Source of the DNA: Nipponacmea schrenckii
Lineage: Eukaryota; Mollusca; Gastropoda; Lottiidae
DNA: 64,000 bases
NCBI GenBank assembly: GCA_030562195.1
Contig: CM060201.1
Span: 26,580,067-26,644,066, forward strand
Direction: 5' to 3'
A program made the translations under genes and the position numbers. Shown here in pieces: positions 45,201 through 55,684 of this stretch (the first letter of the stretch is position 1; each line of letters starts with the position of its first letter). The notes below the pieces were generated by a model. It was not told where the DNA came from and searched no databases. It worked only from the letters and a program-made list of their open reading frames with translations.

Positions 45201-48200
45201 TGATGATGTGTCATCTCCATCTGATGATGAATGTGAATTGAGGTTACCACAATCCCCTATGCCTAAAAGAAAAGGTCACAAGAAACGACGTGATATTGGA
45301 AAGGATGAAATGCCATCATCAGCTGCTGACTTGGGCAAGAAACAAAAGGTGAGATTTTTCTTGCTTTTGTAAAATATCATTGTTTAAAATCATTCAGAAT
45401 ATGTTTCTGATAAAATGGTGAGAAGTTCAGTAAGGATTAGGCTTGAGATGAACCAGTCAGGGAACTTTGTTGAATTTTTATTCGCCCACATGAATATGTG
45501 TAAATTCGAAATAAAAATGAGAGTTGAACAAAACCAATCTTGGCGATGATTAATGGTTGTTTTTATATACTTGAAACTTTGGAAGATTGTTTATTTTGAC
45601 AAAAGTTATATTTAGACTTATATTGTTGTTGTGTCTGTTAGTTCAACATTTGTTGTAGGTAAAATGAAAGTTACATGGATTTGGAGAAATTTTGATGTGA
45701 GCATTGGCAGTCAAGTTTGAATTTGATAATTTTTCAATGAACTTTTATGAGTTATTGCCCTTGACTATTTTGGTGCAATAGAAGCTTCTATTTTCAATAT
45801 ATTTTGATGAAACTTGGTGCAAGCATTGGAATTGATAATAAAGTAGTTAAATTTGAATTTGAAAATTTCATTGAATTATTTTTCATTTATTGCTCTTGAC
45901 TTTGTAAAATAAATTCAAAATTTTATTGTGGGTGCAATAGAAGCTGCACTTTCCAATGGATTTTAAAACTGGTGTGAGCATTTGCATTGAAAACATTTTT
46001 CAATAAAATTTTTTTTGAGTTATTGCCATATGTTATTTAATTCCAATGCTGCCAGTGGGCGTATATTATCTTGCCTGGCAAGCTATGTTTATTTACCAAT
46101 ATGCTTGTAAATGCCACATTGAATCAAAATGATCTGTATTATATTGAACTTCAGTCAAGATACAGGCTGAAATAAGGTCAGTTGTCTGAATATGAACAAC
46201 ATGCCTTTTTTAGGTTTTTTTTAACGTTTCTATTTTGCTCTAGAATCGTGAGCAGTATTGTAATAGTGAGGATATTTTATTATTGTATTATTATTACATG
46301 TTAAAAGTCATTAATATATTTGATATTCACATCTGATAAGGAAGAAAGCCCTATAGTTTTAGAATTTCAATCTTGTTACTTTTAATAGAGTTATATTTGA
46401 AAGGTTACATTTTTCTTGTTATATTTTACCTGCTTTTTTGTTATGTTAGTTAGAAACTTGTTATAATATTTCTTAATTCTTTTTTCTATAGACTTATAGC
46501 TTAGTACATTTATTCTCTGAATTCTCTATCTAACAAATTACATCTAACAATATTGGCTAAAGCACATCTGATGCAAGATTTACATATTTTGATGAATGGA
46601 TTCTTCAGATGAGATAACCTTGAAAGTTTACATCAAATTAAGCTTTCTTTTATGTAGCTAATACCAAGGGGATAATTTAAGATTTTAGGGGATAATGATA
46701 CCATTTGTTGTCTCTCTAAAAAATGGTTGCAATATTATAATAGAACTTGTTCTATTCAGTCAGGCTTTATGCTCATACATTAAAAAGATTGCCAGGAAAA
46801 AATCAGTAATTGTTTGGATGTTTGTGGGGTAATGTAATGATCAAGGACCTTGAAAGGGGTAAAAAGAAAATGGTTGAAAAACCTAAACTAGAATATATTA
46901 AAAGAAAAAATATGATAAAAATATTTGCTTTATCAGCTAAATGAGCTTAGTTTCAAATATCTGTATCAATGTGGAAATGGGTCGTTACCTTCATCATTTA
47001 TATTCTCCCAATCTAGATATACCTGCTGATGACATGATATCAGTAATATCTTCCTACATTATTTTAACTTCAATGACATGGTTTGAATTGGAACAAAGAG
47101 AACCAGATGGTTGAAATTGAGCTTTAAACTATTAAAAACCTTGTACAATATTTATTTATCCAACCTAACACTAATAGAAACCAAAGTGACAAGTTTCTGC
47201 TTCATTTAAATATACTCTTATATACTAATCTATACTTTCTCTTCTTTTTACTTCAATAATATAATTCCAATTACTTATTTGCATGTTATTAGAGTTAGTG
47301 CTTTATTTTATATTTATTGGGCTCTTTTTCCTCCACTTTCTTTCAGAAATCTAAACAAAATCTTGACCCCCGAAAAACTAATTCATTACAGTATGTGAAG
47401 AAATTACATTTACAAGAAAGGGTCATTGAGGAAGTCAAACTGGCTATCAAACCTTTCTACAGTGGGAAGAAAATTACAAAAGATCAGTATAAAGAAATTC
47501 TAAGAAGAGCTGTGCCAAAGGTAATTCTTATTGTCTAAGCAAAGAAAAAAAAAATATTATGAAGTTTGTACATTAGTGTTTTTAGTGTAATAGACAAATT
47601 TCGAACCTTTACATATTTATTACACCACTATCCAAATTTCAGTTTAATCTGTTGATGCTTACAACTGGCTCAATTAAGCTGAATTTTGACCATAAATAGT
47701 CAAACGTGGAACCACCAGTTTCATGTCTTGTTTTCTGGAAAATTTTTAAGTATATAGTCTATTACATTAGTCTAAACTGGTCATTACAAGACAAAATTTA
47801 ACCTATATATGCATTTTATATTTGAAAACTCAATAAGCCAGGGTATATCAGGGTTTGAGGGTATCAACTTTCAGCTTAAACTGATGGATGTACTATCCAA
47901 ACAGCTTGTAACTAGTTAGTTTTCAATATTATCCCATCATTATATAGGGAAGAGAGAAAGGGCAAATACTAGCACAAAGAGGCAGGGCCTATTCTAGGTA
48001 CATTTGGCAAATTCACTGGGTCTTTGAGGACTGCATTCGTGTTGTTTTTCAAAACAATTAGCTTCAATTTATGTTGCCTGCAAAACTCTCCAGACGAACT
48101 TTAGCTTGAAAGTTTAAAGTCCATAAAAACTATAGTTTGATGAATATGATAAATATCTTAAACTTGGCATGCATGTATTTATGATATTGGCTAATGGCCA

Positions 48201-49110
48201 CAATAGAGATCCAGTTGTCATTAGATTTTGATGGAACTTTCAACTCACAATTTGGTCATATTTGGGGCAGATTGATTGTATTTAGCATATGAGAATGTAT
48301 TTGGAATATGTGAACTCAATGAAAGGAAAATAATGAGTTTTTAACAGATTGCATTTTGTTAGGTAGGACATAATCCACTTTTTTGATCAGAATTATTTTC
48401 TGCAGCTATCAAAATATTAGATACAAAAATGAATTATAAAAATATATTTAGGTATGTCACAGTAAAGCTAAAGACGTAAACCCAATGAAAATTAAACTGT
48501 TGGTAGAGGCATATGTAGCCAAGTTTCAGAAGAAACAAAAGAAATCTAGTGATACTAGTACCACTGTTACATCTGGAGTTGTAGAAGAACCTGGAAGTAA
48601 ATCAGTTGTAACTGCCAGGTAACTATATTATTGTTTTTTCGGTTTTTGTTCCCTTTAAAGTCCATTGATCTTCATTTTCATAGGTAATTTGCACCTTTGT
48701 AATCAGAATGGGAATTGTTTAGCCTTCTTTACCATGTTTATCCTTATCAAGACTATCTGTATGCAATATTACATATTTCTTATTTTAAACATGAAATTGA
48801 AAGTTTCTGTTAATGGTACTTCTGTTATCTAATATTAAATTTCCTCTGTTGCATGATTATATCATAGTCCAGTGTGACCTTCCGTTGTGTTCTTATGGGC
48901 ATCCGTGTTTATCATTAAAATTATTAGTTATAAGGCTACCACTGAACAAGGATAACTGCTGTCTTCACTACTCTAATAATCTATCTATATGTTTATTTAC
49001 TATCAGTTGATCACTTCTTTTGAAACTGACTTATCCTTGTACTGGTGACTGTATTTGTATTTATATATTTCAGGTGGCTTAAGTCCATTAATAAATTCAG
49101 TGCTTCATGA
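30201..49110 (+). CDS. PHRF1: PHD and RING finger protein PHRF1 (14 coding exons)
   Basis: Nuclear RING/PHD protein; human PHRF1 binds modified chromatin and the phosphorylated RNA polymerase II tail and acts as a ubiquitin ligase. Exons: 30180-30342 (ATG 30201), 31661-31914, 32011-32094, 32427-32551, 34820-34902, 35263-35441, 35590-35967, 36702-36907, 37415-37555, 40256-40419, 40919-45348, 47347-47520, 48452-48618, 49074-49110. Phases agree throughout and give 2187 residues (human 1649). Order: acidic N-terminus; RING C100-C103-C118-H120-C123-C126-C137-D140 (CPVD replaces the last Cys, as in human); PHD C181-C184-C196-C199-H204-C207-C222-C225; basic exon; 1477-residue acidic/RS-rich exon (586-2062); C-terminal SRI-like domain ([20 protein letters not shown] to [10 protein letters not shown]). 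A second copy of exons 3-4 lies at 33336-33870; I use the first copy because the second RING copy is frameshifted. Upstream UTR exon unknown. Confidence 0.95.
30961..31475 (+). mobile_element. LINE 3' fragment (CR1/L2-like tail) in PHRF1 intron
   Basis: The frame from 30965 reads [20 protein letters not shown], continues [18 protein letters not shown] and stops at 31078. This is the typical end of a CR1/L2-type ORF2. A 3' UTR follows, ending in GCGCTCTATAAATACTGTAA and a TAA microsatellite at about 31445-31475, the usual tail form. It is severely 5'-truncated. Confidence 0.8.
31872..33074 (+). repeat. PHRF1 tandem duplication, unit 1
   Basis: Matches 33197-34406 over about 1.2 kb at high identity with scattered one-base differences. 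It covers the last 43 bases of the RING exon, the intron, exon 32011-32094, the next intron, the first PHD exon 32427-32551 and following intron with a short repeat cluster (AAAAATCAGTTATGTAAAAC). Confidence 0.93.
32640..32900. repeat. Short tandem repeat in PHRF1 intron (and copy at 33975-34220)
   Basis: A ~65-70 base unit with AAAAATCAGTTATGTAAAAC and CAACTGTTTCAAGAATACTT occurs three to four times. The same cluster is in the duplicated unit at 33975-34220 with a different set of small indels. Confidence 0.8.
33197..34406 (+). pseudogene. PHRF1 tandem duplication, unit 2 (duplicated exons)
   Basis: Contains the 3' end of the RING exon without its acceptor, a copy of exon 3 at 33336-33418 that is 83 instead of 84 bases (one G lost, GATAGCAGG for GATAGGCAGG), and an intact copy of the first PHD exon at 33746-33870. 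Splice sites of both copied exons are conserved. Including the exon-3 copy would break the frame. The PHD copy encodes the same protein and could replace the first copy but not follow it, because 125 bases is not a multiple of three. Real duplication and allele-collapse failure in assembly are both possible. Confidence 0.85.
34407..34700. repeat. Degenerate Pearl/HINE-like core fragments in PHRF1 intron
   Basis: Blocks such as AAGCTACAATTTTCAAAGGA, TTGACTTAGTAAAATTGC and GAAACTTGGTATGAGCATT match the cores at 36.0 and 39.4 kb. A second stretch is in inverted orientation (ACTAAGTCAAGGGCAACAAC). No ends are visible. Confidence 0.6.
36021..36565 (+). mobile_element. Pearl/HINE-like element in PHRF1 intron, copy B
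   Basis: Starts TTATACGCCCAC and a TCGTCGCCCCTGTCAGTTC box, has three or so core units (GAGTTATTGCCCTTGACTT, GTGAGCATTGGAATTGATAA) and ends with the palindromic CTTGCCTGGCAAG followed by CTATCT. No protein is encoded. The structure resembles rolling-circle, Helentron-derived elements of molluscs; that link is from known family structure. Confidence 0.7.
37611..39836 (+). mobile_element. Pearl/HINE-like element with ~160-bp satellite core, copy C
   Basis: The left end TTATACGCCCACATGGAAAT and the right end CAGTGGGCGTATGTTACCTT, then CTTGCCTGGCAAG and CTATCTT, form short inverted ends (ATACGCCCAC/GTGGGCGTAT). Between them about ten copies of a ~160-base monomer start near 37679, 37833, 37993, 38155, 38315, 38476, 38616, 38772, 38933, 39093 and 39247. 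More diverged units follow to 39720. One copy (38476-38616) has a ~20-base deletion. Confidence 0.85.
45477..46088 (+). mobile_element. Pearl/HINE-like element in PHRF1 intron, copy D
   Basis: Begins TTATTCGCCCACATGAATAT and ends GCCAGTGGGCGTATATTATC, then CTTGCCTGGCAAG and CTATG. The three or four core units are more diverged than in copy C. Confidence 0.75.
46090..47346. other. PHRF1 intron, no further feature
   Basis: AT-rich. A short stretch near 46840-46890 (CCTTGAAAGGGGTAAAAAGA) resembles 40670-40720 in another PHRF1 intron. Nothing else was recognised. Confidence 0.3.
47521..48451. other. PHRF1 intron between SRI-domain exons
   Basis: Contains a weak, old Pearl/HINE-like core around 48090-48260 (AACTTGGCATGCATGTAT, GGCCACAATAGAGATCC). 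No gene. Confidence 0.35.
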
Positions 49111-50760
49111 TGAACTGCTTGATATATTGTTTTAAATAATATTTTAGTACCTGTAGTCAGTGATCAAGTGAAATTGTGTGTTGATATCATTGATATGTGT
49201 GTATTTATTTTATAAGAGATCATGAACATATATTTATGTTTATAAAGTAAAGTGATCAAAATAATTAAAATTATAAAAGTGATGGAGTCAATTTGTGAAA
49301 ATTGTAAAAAGTGGAAGATGATGCATCTTACTTAACTATGGGAAACTATTTCATACCCCACTATGTGAGATTAAACATTATAAATGCCATTACATGGATA
49401 GAATGTGAAATACTTTTAGTTTTATGGACTATATGTAAAACTGATCTTTTAATGTACATATAATATGGACCTTTCTATTTGAAAATGGATTCTGTTGTGT
49501 AAGACACTAGTAAAATGTAGAATGGATTTGTTAGTCTATTGACATTAAAGTGGAATTTGTTATTGAAAGTGAACATTTGGTAAATTGAATTATACTGATA
49601 AACATCATCAGATGTGCAGACTCTTCAGTAGACTTAAACATTATTTTGGTCACTGGTTTCAATTGAGTAGAAGTTTGTGATACTTGTTGACCATTTATTG
49701 TAGCACTATATCTTATGGTCAAGCATGTTCTTTTCATATAACTGACATGAAATTTATTTAATAAGACTCCTCTCTGTTTCATTAAGCCTTCATCAGAGCT
49801 GACATTTCTCTTTTGGAAAGGGTATCTAAATAAACTAACAAGCTGTCAAGCTGGCATTGTTAATACTAAAGAACTAGAAATAACTATATAATGAATTCAA
49901 GTAATTATACATATTGTGGACTGTTGAATAATTCTAGATCCATATACCAATACCCAGTGTGCAATATCATTGAAATGTATGGGTTTTTTATCATTAAGAC
50001 ACATGATCTAACAAATTGACTTTTGACGTAATTTTTTGGACGATATGGCCACCATTATGACATGGCACATTTATTCTGGGCAAGATTATGACATGAAGTC
50101 CATAGAATGAAATGTGAACATGGAGAAAAGTTAAATGTTTGCAATTTTATTGCCTTCATAATCAGAGATTTCAAATGACTATACCTTTTACAATTCCTTT
50201 TACCAAAATCTTGAGATTGCTCCTTTTGTTAAAGCAATTCGAATTCGCTTTTTTTTTAGTTCTTTTAGAATTTTTTCGATTTAAACTTCTTACAAAAATG
50301 TGGGCTAAGATTTCTCGGCAATTTCACAATTTTCTGGCAATGTTTTTGCTTATTTGCAACTTATTTTTATGCTGGCCCTGAAAGAAAACTAGAATGCCAT
50401 TATGTATAAGTTGTAGTTGAATTCTTAAGTTAACTTTTTTTTAATACATTTTAACAGTGTTCATGGTAATTTGACCTGTCAAACTCTTACAATTGTGTTG
50501 ATAATGTTCATATTTATTGAAAGGAAGACTTAGTTCTATTCTATTTTCAACCTAGTGCAGATTGGTGTCGAATTATTTTTAATTATTATAATAAGGAGTT
50601 ATTGCAAGTCAGCATCTCAGTGCTAAACCAGATTTATATAATGATATTTAAATGTCAACTTAAAGAACAGTACATACATGTATTCATTTTAGATTGCTTT
50701 CTTTTATAGAAAAACTGTAAATAAAAATTCAATGACCAATCTTTTATGCTATTTAATTTT
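49111..50760 (+). other. Probable PHRF1 3' UTR and downstream flank
   Basis: AATAAA hexamers at 49829-49834 and 50719-50724 on the plus strand are candidate polyadenylation signals. No coding exon is seen on either strand. Confidence 0.4.
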
Positions 50761-50769
50761 CCTTACGAC

Positions 50770-51230
50770 TGGCGCTCTTAACAGAAATTGACCAAAAAGT
50801 AAAGATCCATCTTCGGGTGTTAACGAAGACTCACACCAAGTTTCATCAACATCCATTAAGAAACTATCTCTCTTTTGTGTCAACTATAAATTAAACGCGT
50901 TTTCAAGAATATTTTCGATAAATTATACATTTACTTATTTTTTTTAAATGGTCTGATTTTCAATAAGATTATCCTAGGGTTATTAGAAACTCTCAAACCG
51001 AGTTTTGTCAAAATCCATCAAGAATCCAGCTCTCTATGTATCCACAAAGAATTGAAGAACATGGGCAGTAACTCATAGTTAATATTTTTCGATCAGTCTT
51101 ATTTTCGTACAAACAAGATGGCGTCAACGTACATTCAATCTTCAGTCTTGTTCGAAGCTAGCCCTCTTGTCCTATTAATAAATGGGATGGCAACTATCAA
51201 CTTATAAGAATACCAACAACTATCCAATTT
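50770..51230. repeat. Variant-2 Pearl/HINE-like core between PHRF1 and the CEPT1-like gene
   Basis: Has blocks like GACTCACACCAAGTTTCATC, AATAAGATTATCCTAGGGTT and CCAGCTCTCTATGTATCC that match 8.3-8.6 kb and, inverted, 2.0-2.2 kb. Ends are not defined. Confidence 0.55.
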
Positions 51231-52630
51231 GCTGTAAACAAATGTTAAAGTGATACTGCATTTTAGCATGAACATAAAATTTTAGTTCTCAAGAAAGAAA
51301 GGTCAATATTGGTATATTTTCATCACTTAACTTGTGTATTAAAGTAACAGAATCCCTTCAAATCTGGAAAACTCACAAAACTAAGTCATTTTGAAAAATC
51401 AGTTTATTTCAGTAATCAAATGCATCTCTTAGTAATTACTTCAATTTTTTTGGATATTTATTTTTTTGTTTATGTTATTTATGGTAGCATCTATATTTAC
51501 TGATGAATTCACTATTATTGGCCAAGTTTAAAATTTTATGTTCATTTTATGATTTATTATCCTGTTAACTTGTCATCTACCAAACTAACCAGGGATGTCA
51601 CACTCGACACTTTGCCTGCCCTCAAATGGAATGGAATTTTATTTTAACTATGACTATTCATTTGTAAAATGCGAATGGAGTATTGATGCATATTGATGTG
51701 CATGTAAGAAATTCCACCAAACACAGGATTCCTTGATAAGGATAGGGTTCAATTCAGCTGTAATACTTGGATGACCAAAGAGATTTTGGATGTTGTTTTT
51801 TAATATCATATATAACACTGTTTAAATTCCACAGTTTATTTTCATATGATCAAAAATTTACATAGTATCAGTATATAAAAAAGAATTTTTTTTTTCATGA
51901 TGTATTACTTTAATATATCCATAACTATATAAGAAAAACAAATTACCTAACAAACCATTCATGATCATACAAATGCTCTTTACAAATAAAATGTCAACAG
52001 TTAAATTCCTTGGCTGATAGCATTATTAAAGTTTTTTTGATACACTAAGAATTAAATATGAAACAATTACAAAAATGAAGATAAATCAAGATAAGCAGAA
52101 ATAAATTATTATGATCCTCTAATATCTCTTACAGGATAGCACAACAAAAGTAATTCTGTTCTATTCAGTTCTATCTATCTGAGTAACTTCCAGTTTCTTC
52201 CAGAAGCTAATACCAGAAGTTCTAGAGAAATCTACTTGAAATGTGGATTTCGACTTAAAATGGCAGTGCAGAGAAAAACCAAACAAAAAGTTATCATTGT
52301 ATGTATGGAACAAAACATTGATAATAATTGTTTTATATTTTTGACAAAAAATTTCCCTGCTTAAAAAACTCGTCCAATACTACTGTGACTAAATGGACTA
52401 ACGGACTAAAAAATAAATAAGCTGATCAAACAAAGGCACTTTTCTAACAAATAAAATATAAAATGTAAAGCTACTGAAAGGATGGAATTTATAATATACC
52501 CTTAACCAAAAACCAAATAAAAATTGGAAAAATGCAGTTAATGTCATTTCAATTGCAATATAATGCCACATATTTTGTATCCTTGATATATTATTCATTA
52601 GGTGAGTAATGTACAGTTCATGTTTTATAA
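51231..52630. other. Intergenic, no gene seen
   Basis: AT-rich sequence between the convergent PHRF1 and CEPT1-like genes. Open frames are short and show no recognisable domains. Confidence 0.3.
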
Positions 52631-52635
52631 ACACA

Positions 52636-52795
52636 TACAACACATCTTAGGTACTTGTGGACAGGATAGTCTATTATACAGAGTCTATGAGTTCCCCCAA
52701 ATGATGGGGGGTGGGGGTGTATGGTCATTCAGGTAACTCTTAGGCACCTATAATAAGACTGTCCTGTCCACACATACCTGTGCAACACATGTAGG
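52636..52795. mobile_element. Short palindromic element (MITE-like)
   Basis: Arms with GTGGACAGGATAGTCTATTA on the left and its imperfect complement (TAATAAGACTGTCCTGTCCA) on the right surround about 70 bases with a G-rich stretch (GGGGGGTGGGGGTG, 52708-52721). Outer parts (CAACACAT/ATGTGTTG-like) extend the symmetry. Confidence 0.6.
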
Positions 52796-52799
52796 AAGT

Positions 52800-53457
52800 A
52801 GGACTAAAAGTCTCAAATAACCTAACAAAATTGAAGAACTCCAATATTTTTAACACAATATATATACCTACATGTATATAATTAGAACTAAATTTCATAT
52901 TATACAGTATAGTAGGTTCCAGAACATCTCTAGAAAAGATTGAATAATTACAGACTACAGTGTTTTTATCAGTTTACCTCATACAAAAAGTCATATATTT
53001 AATGCAACCAATAACCTGAGTTTGATATATATAAATGCTGATAAGTTAAATTGTTATATGAGGTCTGATTCTAGTGAGCTCCAAGCGAGTCTTTTCAGGT
53101 CACAATATTTAAAACTCCTTTCCATAATAAATTATCAATGATAGCTCATTTGACATTTTATTTATTTAACTTTGCTCAAGTCTAGGGTGTATTTGTTTAA
53201 AATTTTAGTCGACTTCCTGAGAAATCAAATTTTTGCATTACTTACTGATAATATATGTATAGGTCATGACTTTTGGACTCAATTTAAGTGTTTTCAAGCT
53301 AAAAACAAATGTCAGAACAGAATATGACTAGATGTGTAGAGCCCTGCAAACCACACAATGTTTTCTTATTGAACTATCATAGAAATACCAAGCAAACAGT
53401 GCTGTTAAAAGTTATTAGATACAAGAAGCTGACATGCACATTTACAAATACCAAAAA
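52800..53457. other. Intergenic, no gene seen
   Basis: No coding or structural feature recognised. Confidence 0.3.
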
Positions 53458-53460
53458 ATA

Positions 53461-53697
53461 AGATAGCTTGCCAGGCAAGGTAACATACGCCCACTGGCAC
53501 GATTGAATTTGCATAATAAATTGAGCAATAACTCAAAAAACATTCACTGAATGAATATTGAAGTCAAGGGCAAAAACTCACACCAAGTTTCATTAAAATC
53601 CATTGAAAACTGTAGCTTTTATAGTGTCTACAACAAATGTTGACGGACCGACAGGGCGACGACAATATACGTCCACATATTCATGCGGGCTTATAAA
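53461..53697 (-). mobile_element. Pearl/HINE-like element, short copy E, inverted
   Basis: Reads AGATAGCTTGCCAGGCAAGG, then ATACGCCCACTGGCA, so the right end comes first. A single core unit and the GACGGACCGACAGGGCGACG box follow, ending at GCGGGCTTATAAAA. This is the smallest complete-looking copy (about 240 bases). Confidence 0.75.
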
Positions 53698-53754
53698 ATA
53701 GGTATTGACAAGACAAATAATCATCCGTGAATGACATTTAATAATTGATACATA

Positions 53755-53975
53755 TAACACAGAAGAAGTCTTTATGGATCACAACTATTGTTTATTAATA
53801 CTACTACGTTTTAATAAGTATCCTCTTAATCAAGCAAATCAAACTACATATTGAAATTAACAACTGAGCATCTATCATCATTATGTAGTGCTTGAGAACT
53901 ATAAAAGGATACTTATTGAAACAAGGCAGTATTAATAAACAATAGTTGTTATCCATAAAGACTTCTTCTGTGTTA
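53755..53975. mobile_element. Fold-back element with 70-bp arms
   Basis: Arms 53755-53824 and 53906-53975 are inverted copies of each other (TAACACAGAAGAAGTCTTTA at the outer end) with roughly 88% identity by eye, separated by about 80 bases. Transcripts through it would form a long hairpin. No coding frame. Confidence 0.85.
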
Positions 53976-54225
53976 CAAATAACCATATTACTCAAAACGT
54001 AATTCAAGGTATCAAGGTATATATAATTCTGGTTTGTTAGTTGAAGAGCAACAAAGGTAACCTCAAGGAAGTAGCTTTCAATATTTCCAAATGTATAACT
54101 AAGTTGTTTAGTAAACAAGATTAAATGCAAAGCAAAAAATAGGAACTGAATGTTTCATGCTTAAATATTTCTTTAATTTTGACTTACAGTCTTATATATC
54201 CAAAATACCATCATCTACAAAATAT

Positions 54226-54765
54226 AAGATAGCTTGCCAGTCAAGGTCATATATGCCCACTAACATGTCTGATTTAAATAAAATTCTCTACAGTAACAAT
54301 CACCAATATGAATTATTCGAGGGTATCTTTTCAACAATTTTTGTGATGATTAAGAAAAATATGACAAAGAGTTTTAAAATCTTATAAAGAATTGTGCTTT
54401 CTATACTGTTTACAATTCAATACGTTTTCAAGAAAAAGGTCAATTATTCATGTTAAACATTTTATAATTTTTTTTTCTTATTTCAAATTTTTCAATATTT
54501 CTACTATTTAATCAAGTTCGTCCTATGGTGACTGAAAACACTCTCACACAAAGTTTTGTAGAAATCCCTGAAGAATTGTGCCTTCTAGAGTGTTAACATG
54601 ATTTTATAAGCTCATATTCGATATATTTTTTCATATTTTCATTCATTCCGGTTTACACCCTTGGTTGATTACACCCATATCAAAATTTGTTTATATCTAG
54701 ATTTGTGCCTTCTTGAATGGTTGATGGAATGCCATTTTAAGCTGGACATTTCATGTAGGCTTAAA
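54226..54765 (-). mobile_element. Pearl/HINE-like element, variant-2 core, copy F, inverted
   Basis: Starts AAGATAGCTTGCCAGTCAAG and TATGCCCACT. The core has CACACAAAGTTTTGTAGAAA and GAATTGTGCCTTCTAGAG, the complement of the 2.1-kb copy. The far end near 54765 is uncertain. Confidence 0.55.
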
Positions 54766-54769
54766 CAAA

Positions 54770-55684
54770 TTCAATATCTATTTCTGCTTTGCATTCCTCT
54801 TATTTAAATGCTACCTTCTTTCTATTACATTTCTTATATTTGTGTTGATAATTTTGATGAAATACATGTATTCTAGCTCAATATGAGAGAATAATATAGT
54901 TCAATAAAATTGTTTGTATTCATTTTCATAAAAACATACAAACATTACAGGGTCAAGTAATTAGTAATTGAAATGTAGACTTGAAGTGTTTTCATTTCTA
55001 CTTGAAAAAGCCAATCAATAAGGCTGACTATGTACAAATATCTTTGCCAGCTTAAATCAGTTGCTCAAGATTATATTTGAGTGTAAACACACTGGAATTG
55101 TTAGGTAAAATATTAATATTAAATGCATGTTTTCCTTAACTAAAATCCTTTTATATTTCAAAATTTTATCAGAAAACCTTTTTTAACTATTCTTATTGTA
55201 ATACATCAAAGACGTGGTCTCTTGAATTCATCAGAACGTAACCCACCTAATAACTCTATAGAAACATATGTTCCCACAAACTGAATATTCATTTTCTGTT
55301 TACATCTGAAAGATTGAAGACCCAAGTACCATGGAAAGTGTACGTAGCAGTTCTATTACTACTAACTGTTTTAATACCAGGTAAATTGACTAATTATTGA
55401 CTGAGTTGCAGCTTAAACAGAATATTTGATTGCTGCCTGTTGTTAAAAGAACTTTTGCATGCATTTAATATGGATTTGAGTTAAACAAACATTAGTTTCT
55501 TTTTCAAATTACTTATGGGCCTACTATCAAATAGTTGCAACCTGATTACTTTTCTTTCAAAAAGACACAGCAAGTACTTTGGAAAATGCACGAGGTGGGA
55601 TGTACAGTTATATTTGAACATCATATAAATAATTAACCAAAATAAAATAAATATTATATGCTTAAAAAAAGTGCTATTTCTATT
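54770..55684. other. Downstream flank and probable 3' UTR of the CEPT1-like gene
   Basis: No exon seen on either strand. I cannot place the polyadenylation site. Confidence 0.35.
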
